The notes under the pieces were generated by a model that saw only the letters and a program-made list of their open reading frames with translations, had not been told where the DNA came from and did no database searches. 64,000 nucleotides of DNA, from the NCBI GenBank assembly GCA_000969725.1, contig JXSR01S019625.1; one strand, given 5' to 3'. Below, one piece after another: positions 46,601-57,450 of the stretch. Each line of letters starts with the position of its first letter. Positions within the stretch are counted from its first letter, which is position 1. The stretch comes from Ophiothrix spiculata (Eukaryota; Echinodermata; Ophiuroidea; Amphilepidida; Ophiotrichidae). The position numbers and the translations under genes were made by a program.

Positions 46601-47168
46601 TCAAACACAGTTCTGCATTGTTCCTTCGCTGATTGTAAATTATATCATATTTATAAAATTACATCTCAACGTAGCATGGTTTGGAACACTTAAATGTCCA
46701 TCTTATTGTACAGATGAAAAACAAAAAGAAGAGCACGCAAAACACTTTGAAATTTTCGTTTAACCTATTGGATCACATTGCTTGTACAAATATAAACGCA
46801 AGAAGTAAATAAAATAGATATAATCATCATAATATACGTTTTTCACAAAAATGTTTCTATACAACATTGGGCTTTGTGCCATCCAATTTAACCACTCCAA
46901 TCAAAAGATTTGAAGAATTTACGAAACCCCTTCAAATCTACTTTGGTCTAAATTTGTGAGAGTAAATAAACGAGATGCGTTTAAAATAAAGAAAATGTGA
47001 TGACTAAATTAGAGGGCATTCAATCCAAACAATCCTTACTACAGCTAGTGCCTAAGTCGTACGCAAATTACTTTATAAGGAGCAATTTTTTTTTTTGATC
47101 TGGAAAAATAAAGCAACAACTTGATAGCGATATATTTTTTTCTTGATGTGACGGATAAGGTCAGACTT
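46601..47168. other. No gene seen
   Basis: AT-rich with short T runs. Nothing supportable. Confidence 0.4.
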
Positions 47169-47602
47169 TAAGGTCCGTATGCACAAAAGAGGTTTAAGGG
47201 TTAGACCAGGTTTAAAGGTAGACCTGGTTTAAGTCAAATTTTGTATCACAGCTAAATATATTTTCTTCAACCAATATTTAATCATATTTTGTGTTGTTTG
47301 TAAATTTTTGATTGAATCTTCCATATTTTGCATTTGCTTCAAAAGGTTCTTTTATGGCAGTAGTAAGTTTGACTTAGACCCGGTCTAACTTTAAACCGGT
47401 GTAATGAAATACAGCGTCCGTGTGACTGAAATGTCCTAGCTACTATTAATTTGTGTAGAACGTACTTGTACATGTGCGATCAATAAATCATCGATTGCGA
47501 CTTATTCCGTGTAGTTCAATTAGACCCGGACTCCTGGTTTGGGGGACACTCAGTCTCATTACACCGGTCTAATTCTTAAACCTCTTGTGCATACGGACCT
47601 AA
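47169..47602. mobile_element. MITE with GGTCCGTATGCACAA ends, TAA duplication
   Basis: TAA|GGTCCGTATGCACAAAAG at 47169 is mirrored by GTGCATACGGACC|TAA ending at 47602. The 3-bp duplication and GG start fit PIF/Harbinger. A second, internal inverted set (AGACCTGGTTTAAG / ACTTAGACCCGGTCT) lies at 47220 and 47370. Confidence 0.82.
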
Positions 47603-48515
47603 GTCGCTATAATTAAAAAGGGGGTTAATGCAAATAAACAATTATTAAATGAATCTGTCACTTCTGTTCGGACAGTCCTGCAGGCAGTTGTGTTTTAGAA
47701 GACAATTTCCACAAGAAAGAGTCCAAAGAGTATTGGCAATGAAAAATGACAACCAATAATACTTAAAAGTAGGTATTTCGCTCTGGTGAAAATTTTAACA
47801 TATACTTTTTCCATATTTAAATGGAGGGTCATCACTTGCATAAAGCATTTGTAAAGTTTCATTTGCATACCTTGAGCCAAATTAATGCTACATTCAAAAA
47901 ATGTGTCTGAGAGTAACCAATAGAAACACATAGGATATTTATTTTTGTTAACAAAATTTTCAGTAATTCAGCACTTTTTTGACCTTTTATTTAAACGAAA
48001 CATAATATGGTCGTGAAAATTTATAGGGGTTATGAGAAAAATATGCCCTTTCATTTGGTATCAAAATCTCCAATTTGATTTTGTGAGTGAAAGGTGGTCA
48101 GAATACACACCTTTAAAAGTCTGAAGTCTTGACAGAAACTTAGGACGAATCAGAAAATAGGGAAGTTTGAGAACTCACTCTGGCCTGTCAAGGGATGCCA
48201 CAATGTCGAATCAGCCCTAAATAACAAGTTGCTTAATATCGACTGATTTCTAATTAAATTGGATCGATCACACGAATTCGCTTGAAATGAATCGCTCTCT
48301 ATTTTTGTTTTTGAGTTCACTTGGGTGTTCAGCTTTTCTAAAATTCTGTCCATTTTCAAATATTTGCTTGTTAGTTTGTTTGTTTGTTACCTCGTTAATT
48401 ATAATGTATTATGTAATATATTAGTGTATTTAGATAAATCTTGTGTTTGAATTAACTTTGTGCTAAATTTATGATAAATATTTAATTACTTGATATTATA
48501 TGTATACAGATTAAT
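47603..48515. other. No gene seen
   Basis: Short frames show no motif. This is the likely 3' flank of the receptor exon that follows on the minus strand. Confidence 0.35.
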
Positions 48516-48519
48516 TGTA

Positions 48520-48747
48520 TCAATTCTTTTGCAACAAGTCATACAGAACAGCAGAAAGTGTATAGAGGAATGGGTTTATAGCCGACTTGATTGGCAATAG
48601 AAACGTCACAATCCACGAATAAACTGTTGGTGATACAACGCTTCTTCCGCTTTGCACAAGAATAGATAAGATTATAATGGGCACCCAACATGCAACATCT
48701 GTAATAACAATAGCAGTCATTTTAATCGCTATTTTGATTTCATCAGA
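48520..48747 (-). CDS. GPCR exon, TM6-TM7, LGR/relaxin-receptor type
   Basis: One exon of a seven-helix G-protein-coupled receptor. The open frame starts just before SDEIKIAIKM, the end of intracellular loop 3. TM6 follows with TDVACWVP, the CWxP switch. A short loop leads to TM7 with SWIVTFLLPIKSAINPFLY, which contains the NPxxY motif as NPFLY, and then a brief cytoplasmic tail and stop. SWIVxFLLPxxSAxNPxLY is typical of leucine-rich-repeat receptors of the relaxin/LGR group. Only about 75 residues are present. Two TGA codons close the frame upstream and no strong acceptor is visible (an AG near 48730 is weak), and I could not find TM1-TM5 or leucine-rich repeats nearby. It may be the last exon of a gene extending beyond recognisable sequence, or a relic. 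Confidence 0.65.
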   Translation of the reverse strand, partial: SDEIKIAIKMTAIVITDVACWVPIIILSILVQSGRSVVSPTVYSWIVTFLLPIKSAINPFLYTLSAVLYDLLQKN

Positions 48748-48749
48748 TC

Positions 48750-49620
48750 ATCAAATTTACCAAAGATACGATTGCAACATTCAAGCTATTCAACATTGTA
48801 AAGCACACGACGCATCTACTCTAAGATTCTCCATAGGCCATTTTTTAACTTTCATACGGCAACCTCCATGTTAAAGACTTCTTCACCAGACTATTTGATG
48901 ATTACAAACTTCAGTTGTTCTTGTCAACCTTGATATGAACTTTACCGCGAGGATGATTCTCTATGGCCTTATTATGTTTAGATGGTTTTTCTGTTGATTA
49001 TCGAACATATGAAGATATCAATCTCAAGTAAATATATAGATCAATATTCTATTTTTGAATATTAGAAGCATTTTTATTCGCAGAAGTGTGATCATTTGCA
49101 TTGGGTTTGCTTCCTGTTTCCTTGATTTTTTGGCGATTAATCCACATTGCTCGAATTTGCTCTTTTCTCTGTGTGCCAGTCTACCAACAACTATTGACCG
49201 AGGCTCAGATAACACTGTCAACTTTGTTCTTGTTTCTCCTTGACTCTGTCTGCCCATCTTCACCAACTATTGATCATGACTCAGAAACCACTGCCCTCAT
49301 CTAGCTAGATTGCCAATTTCTCCACAGGTCAGGATTAGCTACAATAGAAAATACAGAACCAAGAATTACTAGCTGATATTCTCTATATTACCACCAATTA
49401 ATTCCTCTATTAATTATCTCTTTTTACTAATATGATCGTCAAATACTTATTGAACTACTCTTTTTACTGAAGACGTATAATCCATAATTGAATGTTTTAA
49501 TTTTAGGTGCATATCTTGTAAGATTTGATAACTAGATAGTTACTACTCCAAGTTTTTCTACTTTACTATACTTTACATGATTATCTCCCAATGTTTTGTT
49601 TGAGTGGAAGCAATAAGACT
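48750..49620. other. No supportable gene
   Basis: Two related segments with CCAACTATTGA occur at about 49182 and 49261, a weak local duplication. No further receptor exon was recognised. Confidence 0.35.
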
Positions 49621-49639
49621 GTTGTACACGGTTGCTCAT

Positions 49640-50160
49640 ATAGTTGGAATAAAAATATTTTTACCACTTTTTTATGTAAGGTCAGTTTATGATGAACATA
49701 TCTGGAAACTTATGTTGCTTTTAGTCAGATTTGATAGGTAATCTTGTTGGGTGTGAAATGGAACTCCGAATGTGATCAATTTCTTCATGTACTGGTAAAG
49801 GGGCAACAACAAAAATGGACCAAAAAACGTGATTTTTAGGTCAAATTTGATTTGACCCCGCCTTTGACCCCATCACTTCTTAATTTAAGTTGAGTGGTCA
49901 TATTGAATGTTTATCTGTAGTAGAGTGAGAATCATGTGATTGAATGTCTTGGTCACGCATGATTGCGCCAAGAGAATGCTTGGAAGCAAAGTTCAAAATG
50001 ATCCTCCAACGCCCCTCAAATTACAAAAATAGGGTTGTGATGAACGTCGAATGGTCCCTGGCGGTACATGACATCTTCAAAACCTTTTAAGATATCATAC
50101 ACCACAAGCGCATTTTTGAAAATTGAGGGGCGTTGGAGGTTCATTTTGTACTTTGCTTTG
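49640..50160 (-). repeat. Repeat with hairpin core (copy 3, reversed)
   Basis: Reverse-strand match to 14508-15125: AAAAATATTTTTACCACTTTT, GGGTGTGAAATGGAACTCC, AACGTGATTTTTAGGTC and CCTCCAACGCCCCTCAAA occur in the mirrored order. Confidence 0.75.
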
Positions 50161-51113
50161 TCAAATCAATGTTAATGTTAGAGTAGTTATTGAACTAACA
50201 TGCTACTCTAGCATGCCCTCATCAATGCCTTTGGTCTTCCTATCACAGTTTTACTCTGTAAACAACTGTGTTTTTGCAACTTTTCCTTTATCTTCACTTT
50301 TCTCTTTTTATCGGGGGTGCATAAGGGAATTAAGAATAAAACTGCTTTTTATACTCTGTGCTCATAAATTACTATGCACCTAGTATGATAACCTACAAAC
50401 CACATGAACTGTGCACATAGTTATTAGGCACGACTGTGAAACGTTTCCGATAGAGCTATCGGATTCCGATAGACATATGACATTGTTTTTCTCATAAGCA
50501 AGATAATTTTTAATCATTTTGTTTGATAAATATCATTATTTTACTGTGTGGGACTGATTGAAGAATAAAAATGGATCAAACTATTTTCACATTTTCTGGT
50601 ACTGATGTATATTCTATCGTAAACACTTGTCGGAATCCGATAACTCTGTCGTATTTATAACACAGTTGCGCCTTAGACTTAATTTTTACAAAAAATTACA
50701 AAAATAGGGTTGTGATGAACGTCGAATGGTCCCTGGCGGTACATGACATCTTCAAAACCTTTTAAGATATCATACACCACAAGCGCATTTTTGAAAATTG
50801 AGGGGCGTTGGAGGTTCATTTTGTACTTTGCTTTGTCAAATCAATGTTAATGTTAGAGTAGTTATTGAACTAACATGCTACTCTAGCATGCCCTCATCAA
50901 TGCCTTTGGTCTTCCTGTCACAGTTTTACTCTGTAAACAACTGTGTTTTTGCAACTTTTCCTTTATCTTCACTTTTCTCTTTTTATCGGGGGTGCATAAG
51001 TGAATTAAGAATAAAACTGCTTTTCATACTCTGTGCTCATAAATTACTATGCACCTAGTATGATAACCTACAAACCACATGAACTGTGCACATAGTTATT
51101 AGACTTAATTTTT
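50018..51113 (+). repeat. 426-bp tandem duplication, one copy carrying a MITE
   Basis: Copy 1 (50018-50426 plus 50676-50692) and copy 2 (50693-51113) differ at only a few bases. The offset is 675 because copy 1 holds the 246-bp MITE at 50427-50672 and its duplicated TTA. Confidence 0.9.
50427..50672. mobile_element. PIF/Harbinger-like MITE with a visible empty site
   Basis: Ends GGCACGACTGTG and CACAGTTGCGCC are inverted. TTA lies on both sides (50424-50426 and 50673-50675). The second copy of the surrounding tandem repeat reads ...GTTATTAGACTTAATTT with no insert, proving both the boundaries and the 3-bp duplication. Inside, CGATAGAGCTATCGGA words make more palindromes. Confidence 0.88.
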
Positions 51114-52545
51114 AATGCCTGTTAAATGGCTGCTGCTACCGGTACCATCTTTTTATATTTTGAAATACATACCCGTCAAGACTGAATTTCTTTGACTGAG
51201 AATGCCACTATTTATTAGCTTATCTACTTGCACCTCAACTGTTATCAATTCAATCGAAGAAACAGACCAATTCAAATCAGCCGTCCAACCTTACATTATG
51301 CATCAGCCAAACAAAGATCTAGCAACCAATCTACATAAAACTTTGAACTGCACAACCCTACTCGTTTTGCCCCTTTAGGGATGTTAAGTAGTATAGAACC
51401 AGAACCAGAAATGTCATACTTGAAATTTGGTTTATATAACCTGGAATCCTTTGATATTTTTTGATTGTAGCATCTACTTCACCAAATTGTACATACAATC
51501 TGCTAACTTTACTGCCAATAATGACAATTCCAGCTCAAGTATGCTCTATTAATAATACAATTTGCCACTCCTACACATTAGGTGATGACACCTGTGCACT
51601 AATTTATTCTCTTACTATTGTGGATCTTCCAAAAGAGGCCAATTATGAGCAACTGCTATCGACATACCCGTACCAACTGATGATTTAGAACAAAAATTGA
51701 CATTTACAGATTAATTAGATTGATCTCACATGCTTATTCTTGATTTCCAATTTCTGATTTTTGACATTCATATGCTGCCAAGATGATGTTTTTTGTTTTC
51801 CTCCATCATCTATTCCATATAACAGGCACTTATCAAGAGTAGATAGCTATTCTGCATGTATCAAACCAAATAGGAATATTACCATTTTGTCAGAGACTCA
51901 TATTTTACCTAACACTTTAATTGACCTTAAAAAGAACAAACAAAGCAAATATACCACAACATTATGTTAGAACAAGCAAAATATCTGGCTATTTTTGCAT
52001 AATTTTACCCAAAGGGTTTAATCTAACTGTATGCATTCCGCTTCCTATACTTGCTCTCACATGCATTTAAAAGTGCGCATTGCCACTAAATTCATAATAT
52101 GACCCTACAATAACTTTTAGATTTAATAATTATGTTAAAATAAACCAGCGCTTAAACAAAAAATGGTTGGCCAAAATCCCACTTTCTTTTAAAGAGATTA
52201 AATTAATTGCAAAACAATTGCATTTTCAACATAAATTAAAATTATTTATAAGAAGCATAATTTGGCCCATCTTAATATGCTAATGACGGGTATAATGTTG
52301 TCGTTGATGTTGTTGGTATCGTCGTCGCTGCTGTTGTTATTATTGTTGTTGTTCTTGTTCTTGTTCTTTATTGTACTGGTTAGAACTTAAGCACATACGT
52401 ATAAATATTTAGAATGAATAACAATAAACTGTTGGCTGAAGTCGATATTTTACGTGTGTTAATTATATTTGATAGTAACTCTTGACCAGAGCGTCGAAAA
52501 GACATATACCTAAAAGCATACCACAAATTCAGTCCACAGCAATGT
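51114..52545. other. No firm gene
   Basis: A plus-strand frame at 51461-51688 opens after a TTGTAG acceptor-like site (51464-51469) and reads as Thr/Ile/Pro-rich protein without known domains. Another, 51761-51970, is similar. They may be remnants of a decayed element or exons of an unknown gene. A GTT/GTC-rich trinucleotide patch lies at 52290-52370. Confidence 0.3.
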
Positions 52546-52690
52546 TATCAAGATCCTACTCGGCTGGTGTCGCCGCTTCGCGGCGACACCAGCCTCGTTG
52601 CTTAGTCACTAAACTGGGTAGATCTGTGGATTTAATTGGTCACTGACAGAGGGTAGGTAGATTAGTAGTAGGATCTAGGCAAGATCTGAT
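52546..52690. mobile_element. Small element with a perfect GC-rich hairpin
   Basis: GGCTGGTGTCGCCGC, a TTC loop, then the exact complement form a perfect 15-bp stem at 52562-52594 in an AT-rich setting. AAGATCCTACT (52548) and AGTAGGATCT (52666) are outer inverted words. Confidence 0.5.
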
Positions 52691-52849
52691 TTGATAGAAG
52701 CCTATAGTTCATGAATATTCCAAGATAAACAATTTTCTATGATTTCAGAAACAAACACATACTTGTGCGTTTGGATAAAGAAGACCAATGGTCCATTACC
52801 TACCCATTGATACCAAAACCAAGTTTACAGGGATTTTGGTTAATCGTCG

Positions 52850-53532
52850 GTACCGATATTTGCCTTATCAGTTCTGATTCGGTATCGGTAAAAATGTCAA
52901 CTTACTGATTATATAAACCGATTACTAGTTTAAGTAAGCGACTCGTTTATTAATATAAGCCTATTATTCCTGGTAGAATTAACAACATGCTAATAACATA
53001 ACAATATTATAGGTCGTAAAATTTGTGAAAACGTTATATATAACATGATGACGCACTTCATAAATTTGCTTATTTAATCATTGAATGATTATGTTATTTT
53101 ATGGGGAAAAAATTTAGCGCTTGTAAATTATTCATAAGCTAGTTACATGCTGTCGTGTAATCACGTATGTCAAAATTAGCAAATTAGCAAAATATTTTTT
53201 AAATAATCCATTCTTCGCAAATCGGTGTCGCTGGTTGGAAAATTTGATACATTCCGACCTCAAATCGATGAGACGGTGTGCCAAAAATTATTAAAACAAA
53301 TATAGAATACAACACATAAAACCCCAAATTTAGATTTTTAAAATGTAAAACCTCGCATTTTTACTACAAGTATTTACACCATTACAAACAGGATACGTCA
53401 GTGCATGGTTCGTTTTCAAGTCTGTTCACATCGTGAAAGAATTAATCGGTATCCGTTACGGTATCTGCCGATTATCTCATCAAGTAATCGGTAATCGGTA
53501 TCGGTTAAAATGCCTATCGGTGCATCACTAGA
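52850..53532. mobile_element. hAT-like element, right end intact
   Basis: The right end CTATCGGTGCATCACTAG matches the widespread TAGTGATGCACCGAT hAT terminus. ATCGGTAATCGGTATCGG-type words occur near both ends (52850-52900 and 53440-53510). The left terminus is not clear and there is no transposase frame. Confidence 0.5.
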
Positions 53533-53635
53533 CTACATTTTGGTTCAACTTGTTCAAAGGCAACAAGTATTTCTACATAATCACGACAGCAATAGCCTCA
53601 GTATGAATATAACAATCATTCACGATTAGATAATG

Positions 53636-54067
53636 TGTGATGGCTTACCCGGAAAAGGGGGACTTTGCGACAGAACACTTTTCAAGAAACTGATGAAAAT
53701 AGGCAGCAAAATAAATATAAGAAGAAGAATTTCATGCAGATGTTTCTGTTGTAACGTTTGATCGCTTTAATTAATTTCAGCAAGTAAGGTCCCTGGAGAA
53801 AATCGAGTACAATTCTAGTACAAGATTGGAATGTGTACATTTGGAACATCATTCGAGTACAATTCTAGTACAGATTTTTTGTACTAGAATTGTACTTAAA
53901 TAATTTGCCCTCAAATGATGTTCCAAATATGCACATTCCAATCTTGTACTAGAATTGTGCTCGATTTTTACCAGGGTGTCATTTTAAAGCTCAGAAAATG
54001 CAGAGATCAAATCAAAATTGATATCATCTGTAAAGTTAGACTAAAGTTCCCCCTTTTTGGTTCACAA
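53636..54067 (+). mobile_element. MITE, TGTGATG family (copy 5) with a nested insertion
   Basis: The left end GTGATGGCTTACCCGGAAAA and GACAGAACACTTTT match the family. The body word CAAGTAAGGTGTCATTTTA is split after CAAGTAAGGT by the foldback at 53791-53976. The right end is partly lost after GTTCCCCCTTTTTGG. Confidence 0.8.
53791..53976. mobile_element. Foldback MITE nested in another MITE
   Basis: CCCTGGAGAAAATCGAGTAC begins the left arm and TCGATTTTTACCAGGG ends the right. The arms mirror ATTGGAATGTG, CATTTGGAACATCATT and GTACAATTCTAGTAC. Comparison with four uninterrupted host MITEs fixes the insertion point. The duplicated bases are T or GGT, depending on where the element is taken to end. 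Confidence 0.85.
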
Positions 54068-55954
54068 ATAATCAATTTTACTTGGATTTCCCTGTCACGT
54101 ATAACTGACTCAATTGCTTTGATAGGGCCGTAGCTTTCATTCCTCAAAAAAACGTATTGCTGTATACATATATTATAGAAAATAAACATAAAATCACAAT
54201 AAAAGTACAAACATCACATGTTATTCCCATAGGGAATCCCCAAACTCACCCACCTGCGATGTCGATTACTCACTCCGTAAATATTCCACTTCCCTACAGG
54301 TACTGTAAACCAGTGTGATAAGGTGAATATTATTTGTGAACACCTGGGATTACACACGATCACCTCGCGGCCATTTTGACTTCTGTCATTACCAATGTTA
54401 ACCAAATATATTATCATAAGTGAGTATTGCAATGCTACCTACCGGTGTAAACAAAATATAATGAATGCCGCTAACTGCTTTAATAACTAAACACGAGTAA
54501 ATAATAGCTTTGAACTTTTAAGAATTGTTGCACCTTTATTATCAAATTAACGCTAACCAAATTAATGCTCTTGCATTTATTTTTCAATCATAAATTTATC
54601 ATAAAAAAATCAATTCGTAACCCTCCGTACGTAAATGATACCACATATTGCTCTCAAAATTTATAAACTTTTAATTAAAATTTTATATCGCATATTATAA
54701 ACAAAATTATCAAATGATATTTTTTTTCTTTCTTTGTCAATTTAGATATTTTTAGATATCTTTCAAAGTTTTAAAAGATCTCAAAAACGTCCTCATCATT
54801 ATTGATAAATGACTTCTGGTAATTTGTAACATACAGTAACAGTTTAAGGAAGTTATATTTCTTAAAATGTGGCAAAATTATAACAATACACAATCGTCAC
54901 TACGTCAGCAAAATAATAGCTAGTGTCGTTTTCAACATTATTTACATAAAGCTTTAATTAACAAAAACATAAGCAACAACTGTCTTTCCGACCTAATATA
55001 ACGTCAACCATTTATGCTTTATGTTACATGAGTTGAATAGAATTTGTCCTAAATCTGGTTTTCTGCATAGAAAATAGTTGTTTTATTTTTTATCGCAATA
55101 TACGGTATCATTGGTTGCGTTTAATTTTTGTTGAATATACATTGTCCTTAATAATATAATTTCATTTTTATTTATTATTTCATTTCTGCATATTCAAAAT
55201 ATTGAAGTTTTGACGACATGTATTTAAAATATTTAAATCATCGCTCTTTGCTTGATGGAACCTTAAAAACTGAAACAGATGTAATTGCAAAAAGATTTAG
55301 ATATTAGAATTTTAAAAGTTAATTCGTGCTTTTAGTCATAAATAAAATCAGTTGGATCAATTTGTTTTAATTTTTAAGGACACGTTTCCCGGGCACGTTT
55401 CTAATAATTTCATATTAATTTCCTATTACTAGAATTGTGCTGTTCTTGAAAAAAATGAATGGAGTATTGCCATTGAATGGGAACATTTTGTCAAAAAGAC
55501 ACAATCTACACCTCACTCTAACGATTTCATTCTTTTTTCTCAATCAATCTTTTGGAATTTACTCGGAATGTCAGAATTCTTTTTGTGTAGTAAGGTTGTT
55601 TTTTGATAAGAACACAAGATATGGTCCAGTCAGTAGGTAAAAACAAACACTGCTGTAATCAGAGCAAAATGAGTGTGTCTTAGACTACAATTTGGACACG
55701 GGTGTCTGGTGCCTAAAGGCAAGTTACCTGCACAGTTAAATGATCGCAAACGGAAACAAAACCTGCTGGTGTTTGATAAACAGGTCGCTTGATCGGAAAG
55801 GTTTAAATGGTATATGTTCATGATGTTGGTAGGCAGGCATTAAGTATTCGTGACTTACAACAGTATTATACTTGATTGATAAGAATTGATTAGAAAAAAT
55901 ATTGTGTCGTGTATGATTGGAAACAAAATTGCTTCTTCTAATAGTTAAAGGTGG
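54068..55954. other. AT-rich, no gene seen
   Basis: Dense stops and long T/A runs. Short frames (for example 55437-55640) show no motif. Confidence 0.4.
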
Positions 55955-56320
55955 TTAAAGGTGCAATTCATGATTCTGATTAGATGGCAACCTCCACTGT
56001 TTTTCAGCTAAATAACAAGAAGAGTACAATACAAATGCATGCTGAAAATTTCACTTGATTCCAACCATTCGTTATCAAGTTACAAGGTTTTTAGCATTTC
56101 CAACATACCCATAGACTACTGTGTTGTAATTATTGTCGGGGCCCCGACAGTAATTAAAAAATGACACATTTTCTCACTTTTCTCAAAAATGCAAGCAGAT
56201 TTGAAGGAATGGTTTGGTAGTTGTAACCTACACCAGTCAAGGATTCTTTCTAACTAAAAAACTCAATTTTGATAGAGGTGACCTTGAGGATGAAAAGTGG
56301 ATCATGAATTGCCACTTTAA
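55955..56320. mobile_element. MITE with TTAA ends, AGGTGCAATTCATGAT family
   Basis: TTAA|AGGTGCAATTCATGAT at 55955 is mirrored by ATCATGAATTGCCACT|TTAA ending at 56320. It is about 358 bp and non-coding; GTCGGGGCCCCGAC is a perfect palindrome inside (about 56137). Confidence 0.75.
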
Positions 56321-56516
56321 TATGCTAGAAACAATAAAATAGAAGACCCCTTTTAATTTTCGTTTATTTCTTAGCATAGGGTCCGTGCTCTATTCTATTT
56401 GTATATAACCATTTTTTGGACTTCAGCGGGTGCCTTTGGCTGTTTTTAAGTTTGCTGCATCTGTGTACTCTTTTCTCTTTTAAGCAACATGGTATACGTA
56501 GTTTTAGCTTGAGCTC

Positions 56517-56639
56517 CTTGCAATTGCACAACACACAAAGTATTCAAGAAAAGGCATTTCATACCAATGTTAATATATTATTGGATTAACATTGATATGA
56601 AGTGCTATTTCTTGAATACTTCATTTGTTCAATTGCAAG
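56517..56639. repeat. Foldback hairpin
   Basis: CTTGCAATTGCACAAC at 56517 and TTGTTCAATTGCAAG at 56639 bound mirrored arms with AAGTATTCAAGAAA and ACCAATGTTAAT. The centre is near 56580. Confidence 0.65.
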
Positions 56640-57450
56640 ACTGGAAAATCCTCTCCCATTTATGCAATCTCTTCACTGGCTACCAATCACAAAACGGATT
56701 CAAAGCTCAAGTAGAAACTAAGATTACCATTATCGACCATTACAGATGACAGGAAAATACTTATCCTAAAACTTGAACAACAAAAACAGCAAGACCAGCT
56801 ATACGCAGTGTGGTTTCAACAAGGAGACAGCGCCACCGGCGGTAACAGTAAGGCAGTTCTTCTTATCGCAATCATCTTTTTGAGCATGTCAGTTAAGGTT
56901 TCGTGATTTCATTTTACATTAAAACACCTGGGTAAAAAATGAAATATTCCGCTCCATGCAGGACATTACCTTAAGGGTCATTCACCTTACAATGGACAAA
57001 GTATTTGTTAAAAGGAAAAACTCAGAGCTGGAACGCAATAAAAAAAATTCGAAGATATTTGGATTTCTATACAAATTATAGGTACAAATGTATTCATAAT
57101 TATCTGCACTGATCACAAGTGTTTTCATGTTCATGATTCTAGGTAGTTAGGTCTTTTAATTACTAATTTATGACAAATATTGACTTTTTTACACAGATGA
57201 CAAATCCATCATTTTTTTGCATAAAGATTCAGATTGACATGCGGATTATGGTAGTAACTGACTCCAGGGAAGAATTGAACCAATTTTGGGACAAAAAAAT
57301 CAATATTTCAGTTTTTAAAAATGGCCTCCAAAATACCGTATTTTCATTATAATGGCTTACAAGCAGTTTGTGCGACACTTTTTGTCCAAATTTGTTATTG
57401 AAAATGTCTTTTTGAGCTTTAAAAAATCTATATTGTTAAGAATTATGTCA
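56640..57450. other. No gene seen
   Basis: AT-rich; short frames have no motif. AAAATGGCCTCCAAAATACC near 57319 is a word related to the inverted repeat that follows. Confidence 0.35.

Noticed and set aside
50123-51058. Two identical 86-codon plus-strand frames
   Set aside because: Identity comes from the tandem duplication. The frame begins in the hairpin repeat without an ATG of its own and shows no domain.
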